This document shows, piece after piece, positions 1 to 8,517 of a stretch of 64,000 nucleotides of DNA. This DNA is from CAIMUS01 sp046347625 (GTDB lineage: Bacteria; Pseudomonadota; Gammaproteobacteria; Competibacterales; Competibacteraceae), in contig JAXMFU010000001.1 of assembly GCA_046347625.1 (NCBI GenBank), positions 558,001 through 622,000 of the forward strand. The letters are read 5' to 3'. The notes below the pieces were generated by a model, which saw nothing but the letters and a program-made list of their open reading frames with translations, was not told the DNA's origin and ran no database searches. A program made the position numbers and the translations under genes. The number at the start of each line of letters is the position of its first letter. The first letter of the stretch is position 1.

Positions 1-363
1 CGGAGTTACGCCGACCTGATCACTCCGACAGGACTGGCGCAGATTGCGGGCTACGCCCGGGGTATCGGTCCCGACAAGAATCTGATCGTACCGCGGGATG
101 CTCGGCAGGGCCTGCTGTCACCGACCTCGCTGGTAAACGCTGCGCACCAAGCCGGCCTCTGGGTGCATCCCTGGACCTTCCGTAGCGAAAACTATTTTTT
201 GCCTGCCGGCTTTCGTCGAGGCGCTCCGACGGACCCTACGTATTTGCGGCAACAGGGTGATGCCGAGGCCGAATATCGCCTGTTTTTCGCCCTGGGTGTG
301 GATGGGGTGTTTTCCGATGTTCCCGATGTTGCGGTTCGGGTGCGTAATAACCTGCGAGCCTGA
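1..363 (+). CDS. Glycerophosphodiester phosphodiesterase, C-terminal part (5' end outside window)
   Basis: The frame is open from base 1 and ends in TGA at 361-363, giving about 120 residues. The visible stretch reads like the last third of a GlpQ-type TIM-barrel phosphodiesterase: a segment ending in VNAAHQAGLWVHPWTFR, a long loop with LPAGFRRG, then a closing strand-helix with FALGVDGVFSDVPD. The family hydrolyses glycerophosphodiesters to glycerol-3-phosphate and an alcohol, often in the periplasm. The catalytic histidines and any signal peptide lie upstream of the window, so location and activity cannot be judged here. Confidence 0.85.
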   Translation, partial: RSYADLITPTGLAQIAGYARGIGPDKNLIVPRDARQGLLSPTSLVNAAHQAGLWVHPWTFRSENYFLPAGFRRGAPTDPTYLRQQGDAEAEYRLFFALGVDGVFSDVPDVAVRVRNNLRA

Positions 364-437
364 GCCGACCTTACTATATCTCTGCCGCCGACGGCCGCTT
401 ACAATGGCTGGATTCCACCGATCGGACAAGCCCTCGC

Positions 438-2333
438 ATGTCGCACCCGCTCGAGCAGTTCCAAAGCCGCTATCCCGAAAAATTCGTATCCCCCGAGGAC
501 GCCTTCAAGCATATCCATACCGCAGACCGCCTGTTCATCGGTCCCAGTTGCGGTGAACCACAGTATCTGGTGCGCGCGCTGATCGATTTTGTCACCGCCT
601 ATCCCAAGGCCTTTTTCGATACCGAGGTTCTGCAATCCTGGACGGTCGGCGAGGCGCCTTATACCGATCCTAAACTCAAGGCCAATTTCCGCGCCAATGC
701 GCTGTTTATCGGCAATAACAACCGGGAAGCGGTCAACCGGGCTTTCGCGGATTACACCCCGGTACATCTGTCGCAGGTCTGCCGTCTGATCCAGCGTCGC
801 CTGATTCCTATCGATGTCGCCCTGATTCAGGTCTCGCCGCCGGATGCGCACGGCTTTATGAGTCTGGGGATCAATCTGGATATTACCAAAGATGTGGTGG
901 CCAGCGCGCCGCTGGTCATCGCCCAGATCAATCCCCGGATGCCCCGCGTTCATGGCGATACTTTTATTCCTCTTGAAGCCGTGCATTATCTGATCCCTTA
1001 CGAGGAACCCCTGCTGGAGTTCAAAACCACCGTGCCCGATGACATCGCCGACCGGATCGGCAGATATGTCGCCAGCCTGATCGAGGACGGCGATACCATC
1101 CAGGTCGGTTATGGCAGCGTTCCCAATGCGATTCTGGCCAATCTGCGTGAGAAGCAACACCTGGGTGTCCATACCGAACTGTTGACCGACGGTCTGGTGG
1201 CTCTCATGCGCTGTGGCGCCGTGGACAACAGTCGGAAGACACTCGATCGTGGTAAAACCGTCGCCACCTTCTGTATGGGCAGTCGGGAGACTTATGAGTA
1301 TCTGCACGATAATCCGGCCATTGCCTTCAAGACTATCGACTATACCAACGATCCTCTGGTCATCGCCCGGCAGACCGGCATGGCGGCGGTGAACGGCATT
1401 TTGAGCATCGACCTGACCGGTCAGGCGACCGCCGAATCGCTGGGTAAAACATTCTTCAATGGCATCGGTGGCGCGGTCGATTTCAATCGTGGCGCCATCT
1501 TGGCGCCTAACGGCAAGTCGATCCTGACCCTGCGTTCCACCACGACGGATAAAAGTTCATCACGCATCGTGCCATTTTTGGCGGAAGGCGCCGGCGTGAC
1601 CCTGAACCGGGCGGATGTGCATTATGTGGTGACCGAATACGGTATTGCCTATCTGCATGGTAAAAGCATTCGCGAGCGGGCAATGGAATTGATCGCAATA
1701 GCCCATCCGGATTTCCGGCCCGCGCTGATCGAGGAAGCCAAGCGGGCCAACCTGATTTACCCGGATCAATTGTTTATTCCAGGCAAGCGGGGAGAATATC
1801 CGCAAGCCCTGGAAACCCAGCGGGTGACCCGCACCGGACTCGAGATTTCCCTACGACCGGTAAAAATCAGTGATGAACCCTTATTCAAGGAATTCGTCCA
1901 TACGTTATCCGATCAAACGCTCTATCTGCGGTTTTTTACCCATCGCCAGAATATACCGCATGAGTTCTTACAACGGTTCGTGATTTTCGATTACACCGAA
2001 ACGACTGTGATCCTGGCCCTTATCAAGAAGGAGGGCAAGGAAAAGATTCTCGGCATAGGCCGTTATGCTATCGATGCCGCTTCGCGGACCGCCAATATCG
2101 TGTTTACCATCCGGGACGATTATCAACACCAGGGCATAGGCCGGGAACTGTTGAGTTATCTGACCTATCTGGGCGAGAAACAGGGCCTCTTGGGATTTAC
2201 GGCAGAGGTATTATATGAAAACACGCCGATGCTGAATCTATTCAGGACATTTTTTGAAGAAAAGGGGTTTGTCGTGGAGAAACGGATCGAGAGTGGAGTG
2301 GTTTATTTTCGGTTTATGTTTAGAGAAATATAG
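438..2333 (+). CDS. Acetyl-CoA hydrolase/transferase with C-terminal GNAT domain
   Basis: A 631-residue protein. Residues about 1-455 match the acetyl-CoA hydrolase/CoA-transferase family: a YGSVPNAIL segment, an ELLTDG motif that carries the family glutamate expected to form the acyl-CoA thioester, and a C-terminal FFNGIGGAVDF segment. Residues about 470-631 form a GNAT acetyltransferase with the acetyl-CoA loop in DDYQHQGIGRELL. The fused arrangement is known as a family; the GNAT part is presumed to acetylate a protein or small molecule, possibly tied to acetyl-CoA level. It stands alone on the plus strand with no clear Shine-Dalgarno before the ATG. A second acyl-CoA enzyme with a GNAT tail lies at 33270-35975. 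Confidence 0.9.
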   Translation: MSHPLEQFQSRYPEKFVSPEDAFKHIHTADRLFIGPSCGEPQYLVRALIDFVTAYPKAFFDTEVLQSWTVGEAPYTDPKLKANFRANALFIGNNNREAVNRAFADYTPVHLSQVCRLIQRRLIPIDVALIQVSPPDAHGFMSLGINLDITKDVVASAPLVIAQINPRMPRVHGDTFIPLEAVHYLIPYEEPLLEFKTTVPDDIADRIGRYVASLIEDGDTIQVGYGSVPNAILANLREKQHLGVHTELLTDGLVALMRCGAVDNSRKTLDRGKTVATFCMGSRETYEYLHDNPAIAFKTIDYTNDPLVIARQTGMAAVNGILSIDLTGQATAESLGKTFFNGIGGAVDFNRGAILAPNGKSILTLRSTTTDKSSSRIVPFLAEGAGVTLNRADVHYVVTEYGIAYLHGKSIRERAMELIAIAHPDFRPALIEEAKRANLIYPDQLFIPGKRGEYPQALETQRVTRTGLEISLRPVKISDEPLFKEFVHTLSDQTLYLRFFTHRQNIPHEFLQRFVIFDYTETTVILALIKKEGKEKILGIGRYAIDAASRTANIVFTIRDDYQHQGIGRELLSYLTYLGEKQGLLGFTAEVLYENTPMLNLFRTFFEEKGFVVEKRIESGVVYFRFMFREI

Positions 2334-2341
2334 TCCGGTAG

Positions 2342-2364
2342 GTCGGGCACAGGACGTGCCCGAC
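2342..2364. repeat. Short perfect hairpin after the CoA-transferase gene
   Basis: Arms GTCGGGCAC and GTGCCCGAC enclose a 5-base loop, nine bases past the stop codon. It lies between convergent genes. There is no T tract, so it is either a bidirectional stem that stabilises 3' ends or a fragment of the GTAGGTCGGG-type repeats seen elsewhere in the window. Confidence 0.5.
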
Positions 2365-2416
2365 ACGCCCCGCCCAACCGGGAATCCAGCGGGCACTGCT
2401 ACCACCTTTGCCCACT

Positions 2417-2689
2417 CTAAGATGCGTCCCGCAACTCCAAGCGCCATTCCATCCGCTCCATACGTTCTTCCAAACGGTCGATACGAGCGTTTTGAACTGC
2501 ATAGGCGGCATAATGATCGGCCAGATTTCGTTCTACTCCCGCCAGCCGGCTCTCCACCAGAGTGAGGCGATATTGAATATCCCGTTGGCCTGCTTTGAAA
2601 TCGGCCATATCGCCCTGCATGCCGCGTAGAATTTCCAGTCTCAGATTCTCGGTATTCTCTGTCATTGTGAAATCAGCCTGTCCTCTCAT
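2417..2689 (-). CDS. Small coiled-coil protein of unknown function
   Basis: A 90-residue, highly charged protein that is predicted helical along its whole length, with heptad-like spacing of leucine, methionine and isoleucine (LRLEILRGMQGDMADF, then ARIDRLEERMERMEWRLEL near the C-terminus). Its ATG overlaps the TGA of the DUF1622 gene, so translation is probably coupled. An internal ATG at 2665 behind an AGAGGACAGG stretch is an alternative start. Similar short coiled-coil proteins are widespread in sludge and cyanobacterial genomes without an assigned role. No catalytic motif is visible. Confidence 0.6.
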   Translation of the reverse strand: MRGQADFTMTENTENLRLEILRGMQGDMADFKAGQRDIQYRLTLVESRLAGVERNLADHYAAYAVQNARIDRLEERMERMEWRLELRDAS

Positions 2690-3036
2690 TGCTTATCAAC
2701 CGCACGCTGCCACGGCCAGCGCCCTTCCAACTCCAGTTGCAGCGCCATGCTGAGGAAAGTCCGAATCAGGACGATCAGCCCCAGGACTATCACATGCTCC
2801 AGCGTCGGGGAGACCACGACCGTGCGAATAATGTCGGCGGCAACCAGGAATTCCAGACCGAGCAGAATAGCCCGGCCCAGGTCCTGCCGGTACAGACGGT
2901 AGGAGCCGCCGGTCTGGTCCCGGCGGCGCAGCAGAAAGCGGCCGGTCGCGAGCAGCGCGCCGACCACGATGATAAATACTCCGGCGGCATCGACCGCCGT
3001 GCCGATATACTCCATGACTTCACGATAGTGCTCCAT
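2686..3036 (-). CDS. DUF1622 family membrane protein
   Basis: A 116-residue protein with three hydrophobic segments: about residues 12-33 (GVFIIVVGALLATGRFLL), 50-65 around a GRAILLGLEFLVAADI stretch, and 75-95 (VIVLGLIVLIRTFLSMAL). The loop RRRDQTGGSYRLYRQDLGRAILLGLE is characteristic of DUF1622, a family of small inner-membrane proteins without an established function. A GGGAGAA ribosome-binding site precedes the ATG. The gene sits 41 bases downstream of ettA on the same strand and overlaps the coiled-coil gene by four bases. Confidence 0.85.
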   Translation of the reverse strand: MEHYREVMEYIGTAVDAAGVFIIVVGALLATGRFLLRRRDQTGGSYRLYRQDLGRAILLGLEFLVAADIIRTVVVSPTLEHVIVLGLIVLIRTFLSMALQLELEGRWPWQRAVDKQ

Positions 3037-3077
3037 AACGTTCTCCCTTCTCTGCCCAGGGCCAAGTGAAGACCGGT

Positions 3078-4742
3078 TCAGGCCAGCTTCTTGTATTTGA
3101 TTCGGTGCGGCTGCTCCGCTTCCACACCCAAGCGTCGCTTGCGGTCAGCTTCGTAATCCGCGTAGTTGCCCTCGAACCAGACCACCCGGCTGTCGCCTTC
3201 GAACGCCAGAATATGACTGGCGATACGGTCCAGGAACCAGCGATCGTGGGAGATCACCACCACGCAGCCGGCAAAGGCCAGCAGCGCTTCTTCCAGAGCG
3301 CGCAGGGTTTCCACGTCCAGATCGTTGGTCGGTTCGTCCAGCAGCAGCACATTGCCGCCGCTTCTCAGCAGCTTGGCCAGATGCACCCGGTTGCGTTCGC
3401 CGCCGGACAGGTCCTTGATAAATTTCTGCTGGTCGGGACCCTTGAAGTTGAACCGTCCCACATAAGCGCGGGAATTGATCTGATAATTGCCGATAGTCAA
3501 GGTATCCAGGCCGTCGGAAATTTCTTCCCAGACTGTCTTGTCACCCTGTAAGGCATCACGGCTTTGATCGACATAGGCCAGTTGCACCGTATTGCCGAGC
3601 CGAATCTGGCCGGCATCGGGTTGTTCCTGACCGATGAGCAGCTTGAAAAGCGTGGTCTTGCCGGCACCGTTTGGACCGATAACCCCGACGATACCGCCAC
3701 GCGGCAGACTGAAATTCAAATCCTCGAACAACAGGCGATCGCCGAAGCCCTTGCGCACGGCGGTGGCCTCGATAACCAGATCGCCCAGCCGGGGGCCCGG
3801 CGGGATATACAGTTCCTGGGTCTCGTTGCGCTTCTGGAATTCCTGCGAGGCCAGTTCCTCGAAGCGGGCCAGGCGGGCTTTGCTCTTGGCATGGCGGCCC
3901 TTGGGATTGGCGCGCACCCATTCGAGTTCCGCCTGCATTGCCCGGGTCCGGGCGCCGGCCTGTTTCTCTTCGATTTCCAGCCGTTTTTCCTTTTGCTCCA
4001 GCCAGGAAGAATAATTGCCCTGCCAGGGGATACCCTGACCACGATCCAGTTCCAGAATCCAGCCGGCGACGTTATCCAGGAAATAGCGATCGTGGGTGAC
4101 CGCCACCACCGTGCCGGGATACTCTTGTAAGAATCGCTCCAGCCAGGCAACCGATTCGGCGTCCAGGTGGTTGGTCGGCTCGTCCAGCAGCAGCATATCG
4201 GGCTTGGCCAGCAACAACCGGCACAGCGCCACCCGCCGCCGCTCGCCGCCGGACAGGGTGCTCACCGCTGCATCCCAGGGCGGCAGGCGCAGCGCCTCGG
4301 CGGCGACGTCCAGACTACGCTCCAGTTCCCAGGCGCCGGCGGCGTCGATGGCATCCTGCAATTGGGCCTGCTCATTCAGCAGCGCATCGATATCGGCGTC
4401 GGGGTCGCCGAATTGCATGCTCACTTCGTTAAACCGATCCAGCAGCGCCTTCTGTGCGGCCACCGCCTCCTCGACATTGCCGTGGACGTCTTTGTTCGGG
4501 TCCAGTTGCGGTTCCTGTGCCAGAAAGCCGATCTTGATCCCGGCTTGGGGCCGGGCCTCGCCCAGAATCTCGGTATCCACCCCGGCCATGATCCGCAGCA
4601 GGGTAGATTTGCCGGAGCCGTTCAGACCCAGCACGCCGATCTTGGCGCCGTGAAAAAAGGACAGGGAAATATCCTTGAGAATCTCCCGCTTCGGCGGTAC
4701 CACCTTGCCGACGCGGTTCATGGTGTAAATATACTGTGCCAT
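3078..4742 (-). CDS. ettA: Energy-dependent translational throttle protein EttA (ABC-F)
   Basis: A 554-residue ABC-F ATPase of the length expected for EttA. It carries two nucleotide-binding domains: Walker A GLNGSGKST near residue 41 and GPNGAGKTT near 358, signatures LSGGERRR and LSGGERNR, Walker B LLLDEPTNHLD and LLLDEPTNDLD. Between them is the helical linker (about residues 245-315) that reaches the P-site tRNA. EttA binds the ribosomal E site and gates entry of the 70S complex into elongation according to the ADP/ATP ratio. It is cytoplasmic and ribosome-associated. No membrane domain is present, which excludes a transporter. Confidence 0.96.
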   Translation of the reverse strand: MAQYIYTMNRVGKVVPPKREILKDISLSFFHGAKIGVLGLNGSGKSTLLRIMAGVDTEILGEARPQAGIKIGFLAQEPQLDPNKDVHGNVEEAVAAQKALLDRFNEVSMQFGDPDADIDALLNEQAQLQDAIDAAGAWELERSLDVAAEALRLPPWDAAVSTLSGGERRRVALCRLLLAKPDMLLLDEPTNHLDAESVAWLERFLQEYPGTVVAVTHDRYFLDNVAGWILELDRGQGIPWQGNYSSWLEQKEKRLEIEEKQAGARTRAMQAELEWVRANPKGRHAKSKARLARFEELASQEFQKRNETQELYIPPGPRLGDLVIEATAVRKGFGDRLLFEDLNFSLPRGGIVGVIGPNGAGKTTLFKLLIGQEQPDAGQIRLGNTVQLAYVDQSRDALQGDKTVWEEISDGLDTLTIGNYQINSRAYVGRFNFKGPDQQKFIKDLSGGERNRVHLAKLLRSGGNVLLLDEPTNDLDVETLRALEEALLAFAGCVVVISHDRWFLDRIASHILAFEGDSRVVWFEGNYADYEADRKRRLGVEAEQPHRIKYKKLA

Positions 4743-4890
4743 AAAGTCCTGTAAGTCCGGGTGGATAAAATGCGCGCCATCTAACCATTGCTGGCGGCGT
4801 TCGTAAAGGGGCGGATCGATGGGTTTCCCTCCGCATCCATTCTTACGGTCCGTATCCCAACCCTACAACCGAAGCGCTTGCCGAACGTAC

Positions 4891-4903
4891 TTACATTATG
4901 TAA
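4891..4903. promoter_or_regulatory. Palindrome before brnT, candidate BrnTA operator
   Basis: TTACAT-T-ATGTAA is a perfect 6+1+6 inverted repeat ending nine bases before the brnT ATG. BrnT-BrnA complexes are known to repress their own promoter, so a symmetric site here is the natural operator. The 21 bases at 4877-4897 (including the left half-site) recur with two changes at 11697-11717, ahead of the second brnA copy. The operator role is inferred from position and symmetry only. Confidence 0.45.
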
Positions 4904-4912
4904 ATATGAACT

Positions 4913-5191
4913 ATGCGATATCGTTGGGATGAAGACAAGAACCGCCGTAACATCGAACGCCATGGTATCGCCTTTGAGGATGCCAAGCGAATTTTTGAGG
5001 GACCGACCCTTGAACGAATCGATGATCGTTTCGATTATGGTGAGACCCGTGTATATGCGATTGGCCTGGTCAATGGTATAGAAATTACGATAATTTACAC
5101 CGACCGAGGCCCCGACGATCGCCGTATTATTTCAGCATGGAGATCAGAACCTCATGAACGACGCGCTTACTGGAAAAACTTCAAAATCTGA
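4913..5191 (+). CDS. brnT: BrnT family toxin (type II toxin-antitoxin)
   Basis: A 92-residue protein with the family hallmarks: N-terminal RYRWDEDKNRRNIERHGI, a central FEGPTLERIDDR-like segment, and the closing RRIISAWRSEPHERRAYW. BrnT is a RelE-fold ribonuclease that blocks translation and is neutralised by BrnA. The gene overlaps brnA by 38 bases. A palindromic candidate operator lies directly upstream. The sequence looks intact, unlike the deleted copy near 11.7 kb. Confidence 0.92.
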   Translation: MRYRWDEDKNRRNIERHGIAFEDAKRIFEGPTLERIDDRFDYGETRVYAIGLVNGIEITIIYTDRGPDDRRIISAWRSEPHERRAYWKNFKI

Positions 5192-5450
5192 ACACGGCAC
5201 CGATTGGGACAAGCTGGAACGCTTGACCCCTGCCGACATCCGCACGGCCATCGATGACGACCCGGACGCGCACCCGACCGATGCCGCTTTTTGGCAGACG
5301 GCAAAAATTGTCATGCCTTGTCCTAAGTCCACGATCACTATCCGGCTTGATAAGGATGTGTTGGATTGGCTGAAGCAACAAGGTCGGGGTTATCAAACAC
5401 GCATCAATGCCATTCTCCGCGCCTATATGGATGCACACCGGCGCTCCTAA
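5154..5450 (+). CDS. brnA: BrnA family antitoxin
   Basis: A 98-residue protein. The N-terminal half (KTSKSEHGTDWDKLERL, then AFWQTAKIVMPCPK) is the toxin-binding arm and the C-terminal half (TIRLDKDVLDWLKQQGRGYQTRINAILRAYM) is a ribbon-helix-helix DNA-binding domain, as in BrnA. It starts inside brnT, so the two are co-translated. The protein is 86/98 identical to the copy at 11770-12066. Its last 47 bases overlap the 3' end of the opposing ParE-like frame. Confidence 0.92.
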   Translation: MNDALTGKTSKSEHGTDWDKLERLTPADIRTAIDDDPDAHPTDAAFWQTAKIVMPCPKSTITIRLDKDVLDWLKQQGRGYQTRINAILRAYMDAHRRS

Positions 5451-5745
5451 GACTCCTGAGCAAGCCATCTAACAGGAGCAACTTATGACCCAGCAACAGG
5501 CTTTCAAAGCGATGGTTGTATTTCTCGAATACCACTTTGACCGCATAGGGAAAGCGCAAGATACGACATTTCCTGACGCTTCCTTCCACACAACGATACA
5601 TCAGCGGATTTCTTCTGATTCTGACAATTGTGTCATTCAGTGCTTCCAAGAAGCGTACTTCAAGTTCCGGCTGCTGTGCTTTATAAAAAGTAGCCGCTGC
5701 ATCAGCCTCCGCCAGCGCTTCGGGATGAAACCAGCACGGTTTCAT
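5404..5745 (-). CDS. ParE/RelE-type toxin with altered C-terminus
   Basis: A 113-residue frame. Residues 1-75 are typical of the ParE/RelE toxin superfamily (FHPEALAEADAAATFYKAQ, LEALNDTIVRIRRNPLMY, VRKCRILRFPYAVKVVFE). After about residue 78 the expected closing strand, usually ending in a basic His-Arg-x-Pro-x-Tyr-Trp type motif, is absent; instead an unrelated leucine-rich tail runs into the opposite strand of brnA. A +1 shift near 5519 gives a short alternative ending in KACCW. The toxin is therefore probably frameshifted or truncated and may be inactive. Its start overlaps the stop of the antitoxin by four bases. Confidence 0.65.
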   Translation of the reverse strand: MKPCWFHPEALAEADAAATFYKAQQPELEVRFLEALNDTIVRIRRNPLMYRCVEGSVRKCRILRFPYAVKVVFEKYNHRFESLLLGHKLLLLDGLLRSLRSAGVHPYRRGEWH

Positions 5746-5972
5746 GTATATTTTTTCCGGAGCTGGGCCAGCGCATCTTCCGCTGGAATAAGCTGTACTT
5801 TTCCTTCATCGATTTCGCGACAACGCTTTTGGATTTCTTTCATCCATTCCTCTGAGATAAGAAAATCTTCTTCATGGTCCAGACTTTCCAGCAATATTTC
5901 CGCTAGGGAGGCTCTCGCGGTTGTGGGCAGTTTAAGTGCTTTTTCAGCGATGTCTTCAATCTCGGATTTCAT
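5742..5972 (-). CDS. Addiction module antitoxin (PF09720-like)
   Basis: A 76-residue acidic helical protein with the family pattern EDIAEKALKLPTTARASLAEILLESL followed by a WMKEIQKRCREIDEGKVQLIPAEDAL segment. Such small proteins are encoded immediately before RelE/ParE toxins and neutralise them. Here the downstream partner is the altered ParE-like frame at 5404-5745 (ATGA overlap). The inverted repeat at 5994-6057 sits just upstream of the start and may separate or alter the promoter. Confidence 0.85.
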   Translation of the reverse strand: MKSEIEDIAEKALKLPTTARASLAEILLESLDHEEDFLISEEWMKEIQKRCREIDEGKVQLIPAEDALAQLRKKYT

Positions 5973-5993
5973 GACAAAATCTCTAGGGTAGTT

Positions 5994-6057
5994 GTAGGGT
6001 GGGCATGGCCCACGATTTTACAGTGGAGACGAATAAGGTGGGCCATGCCCACCCTAC
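5994..6057. repeat. GTAGGGTGGGCATGGCCCA inverted repeat element
   Basis: Arms of 19 bases, GTAGGGTGGGCATGGCCCA and its exact reverse complement, enclose about 26 bases. The same GTAGGGTGGGC/GCCCACCCTAC ends bound another element at 12565-12637 with a different inner arm, so this is a small REP- or MITE-like family. No gene lies inside. It could fold on either transcript between the addiction module and the end of ubiB. Confidence 0.8.
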
Positions 6058-6168
6058 GGTTTACGTTAAAACTCCAACCGAATTGGTATCAATCTCTTGA
6101 AGTTCAATGCCAATAACACAGCCTGACGGTCTGAGCTCGATGGTGCGCCGTGCGCACCGTACAAATGC

Positions 6169-7839
6169 TCAGGAATTCAACGGCCAGACACTGAGCAGCA
6201 GGCCGATCCCGACACCACCTAAGATCCAACTCAGTAGGGGTGCTTCGCTTAAGGTGAGACCGGAAGAGGGATGCATGGCCAGCAGCAGGGCCGCGCTGAT
6301 CAGGAGTGCCGCGCCGACTACGGCATGAAAGCTGCGGCGATTGGCGCGACGGATTTCCCGCCGCAATTCCTCTATGTCCTGACGCGGTAACTGGACCCGG
6401 ATTTCGCCGCTGCTGGCCTGGCGCAGCAAGCCTTGAATTAGGTTGGGTAGATCGGGTAATTGGTCCGCCCAGCGCGGCAGATTATATCTGAGTTTATTCG
6501 CCACCGAACGGGGTCCCGCCCGTTCCCGCATCCAGTTTTCCAGAAACGGTTTGGCGGTTTTCCATAAATCCAGTTCCGGATTCAATTGCCGCCCCAGCCC
6601 TTCGATATGCAGCAGAGTTTTTTGCAGCAGCACCAGTTGCGGTTGGACTTCCATCTGGAACCGTCGCGCGGTGCGGAACAGGGTCAGTAAAAAGGTGCCG
6701 AAGGAGATTTCCCGCAAGGGCCGCTCGAAGATCGGCTCGCAGACGGTGCGAATGGCGGACTCGAATTCGTCCACCCGAGTACCGGCAGGTACCCAGCCGG
6801 ATTCGATATGCAGTTCCGCCACCCGACGGTAATCGCGATAGAAAAAAGCCAGAATGTTTTCGGCCAGATAACGCTGGTCGTCGGGACTTAAAGTGCCCAT
6901 GATACCGAAGTCCACGGCGATATAGCTGGGGTTATCGGGATTGGCGGCGTTGACGAAGATATTGCCGGGATGCATGTCGGCATGAAAAAAACTGTCCCGA
7001 AATACCTGGGTAAAGAAAATTTCCACCCCGCGTACCGACAGCAGATTGAGATCGACCTGACGGCGCTTCAACTCGTCGAGATTGCCGATGGGAATACCAT
7101 GAATGCGCTCGATTACCAGCACATTGCGGCGCGTCTGCGGCCAGTACACCTCCGGAATATACAGGATATTCGAAGCGCTGAAATTGCGTTTCAACTGGCT
7201 GGCGTTGGCCGCCTCGCGCAACAGGTCGAGCTCGTCGAAGATGGTCTTTTCATACTCCGCCACCACTTCGCGGGGCCGCAAGCGCCTGCCTTCCTTCCAG
7301 TAACGCTCGGCCAGACCGGCAATGATATAGAGCAACTCCACATCCCGGCGGATGATTCTTTCGATACCCGGCCGCAGGACCTTGACCACCACTTCCTGTC
7401 CGTCCAGCAGGCGCGCCAGATGGACCTGGGCGATGGAAGCCGAGGCCAGCGGTTGTTCCTTGAAATCGCTGAAAATAGTCTGTAGCGGCTGGCCGTAAGC
7501 CGCTTCCACGAGAGCGAGCGCCTGCTGACCTGGAAACGGTGGTACCCGATCCTGTAATTTGGCCAGTTCGATTGCGATATCGTCAGGCAACAGATCGCGA
7601 CGGGTAGACAGGGTCTGGCCGAACTTGACGAAGATCGGCCCCAGCGCTTCGAGCGCCAGGCGGATCCGGGCGCCGCGAGGTTGGGAACGGATGTCCCGCC
7701 ACCAGTTCCAGGGTAGCGCATGGCGCAGGAAACCAATCGGACGGAATAAGTGAGTGGCCAGGACGATATCGTCCAGACCGTAGCGCACCAAGACAAGGTT
7801 GATATGAAGCAGGCGGGTAACCTGACCGGGACGAAGCAT
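6169..7839 (-). CDS. ubiB: Ubiquinone biosynthesis ATPase/kinase-like protein UbiB
   Basis: A 556-residue protein, normal length for UbiB. It has the invariant KxGQ-motif region (FVKFGQTLSTRRDLLP, residues about 70-85), an alanine-rich nucleotide loop (PLASASIAQVH), the catalytic-loop HADMHPGNIFV and the metal-binding VDFGIMG. Two hydrophobic helices close the C-terminus (AVVGAALLISAALLL and LLSWILGGVGIGLLL). UbiB is a membrane-associated atypical kinase-fold ATPase that supports the Ubi complex. It is the last gene of the hslV-ubiB operon, three bases after ubiJ, which matches the usual gammaproteobacterial ubiE-ubiJ-ubiB order. Confidence 0.96.
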   Translation of the reverse strand: MLRPGQVTRLLHINLVLVRYGLDDIVLATHLFRPIGFLRHALPWNWWRDIRSQPRGARIRLALEALGPIFVKFGQTLSTRRDLLPDDIAIELAKLQDRVPPFPGQQALALVEAAYGQPLQTIFSDFKEQPLASASIAQVHLARLLDGQEVVVKVLRPGIERIIRRDVELLYIIAGLAERYWKEGRRLRPREVVAEYEKTIFDELDLLREAANASQLKRNFSASNILYIPEVYWPQTRRNVLVIERIHGIPIGNLDELKRRQVDLNLLSVRGVEIFFTQVFRDSFFHADMHPGNIFVNAANPDNPSYIAVDFGIMGTLSPDDQRYLAENILAFFYRDYRRVAELHIESGWVPAGTRVDEFESAIRTVCEPIFERPLREISFGTFLLTLFRTARRFQMEVQPQLVLLQKTLLHIEGLGRQLNPELDLWKTAKPFLENWMRERAGPRSVANKLRYNLPRWADQLPDLPNLIQGLLRQASSGEIRVQLPRQDIEELRREIRRANRRSFHAVVGAALLISAALLLAMHPSSGLTLSEAPLLSWILGGVGIGLLLSVWPLNS

Positions 7840-7842
7840 GAT

Positions 7843-8517
7843 TCAGGCGCACCGCTGTTGCAGGCGTCGAATCCGGGCCTCCAGGCGGTCGGTATCGCTA
7901 CGTAAGGTATCCACGCCGTCGAGGAAGGCCGCCATGGCGCCGCTGGGAGGCAGGTCGCGGGTTTCCTGCTGGAGATATTCCGCCGCGTTGGTGAGCAGCG
8001 TATTCAATGCCTGCCGGCCCCAGGATCGAAATTCCCGCACGGCGGTGCCCACTTGATGGGCGAGCGCATCGCCGACCAGCCGGGATAATTGCTCTTCCCA
8101 GTCGATATCGGTCCCGCCCAGCAATTCCTGAAAGGCTTTGGCGACCTGGCTGTCGCCCTGCACCTCGACGCCACTGACCAGCCCTTCGCCGCCGCCCCGG
8201 CGAAACTGGTTGGCCAGCGCCAGCGGCGTGCCGCAAATCTGGACATGGGGTGCATCGGGATAGGATGCCGCTACCTGAATGCCTTCGGCGCCCGGCAACA
8301 GATAGAAGCTCAGCCGTGGACCGGCGGCACCGGCGGTGGTGAACACCAGCTCTACCAGAATGACTTTGCCGAACAGGGCGGCCGATCGGGACAGACTGTC
8401 CGGGTCCAGCCGCAGCCAGGTATTCAGGGCCAGCTCCAGCCCGCCGGCCAGGAGTACGGCCGGGGTGGCCGGTAATTCCCGGCCGGATTCCTGTTCCGGT
8501 TCATTATTTTTGTTCAA
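7843..8517 (-). CDS. ubiJ: Ubiquinone biosynthesis accessory factor UbiJ (SCP2 domain)
   Basis: A 224-residue protein. Residues about 15-130 form an SCP2-like lipid-binding domain that begins with LELALNTWLRLDPDS and ends near QVAKAFQELL; the C-terminus is a coiled coil (DTLRSDTDRLEARIRRLQQ). UbiJ binds polyprenyl intermediates and, with UbiK, supports the Ubi metabolon. Position between ubiE (stop overlapping the ubiJ start by four bases) and ubiB is diagnostic because the sequence itself is poorly conserved. Confidence 0.92.
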   Translation of the reverse strand: MNKNNEPEQESGRELPATPAVLLAGGLELALNTWLRLDPDSLSRSAALFGKVILVELVFTTAGAAGPRLSFYLLPGAEGIQVAASYPDAPHVQICGTPLALANQFRRGGGEGLVSGVEVQGDSQVAKAFQELLGGTDIDWEEQLSRLVGDALAHQVGTAVREFRSWGRQALNTLLTNAAEYLQQETRDLPPSGAMAAFLDGVDTLRSDTDRLEARIRRLQQRCA

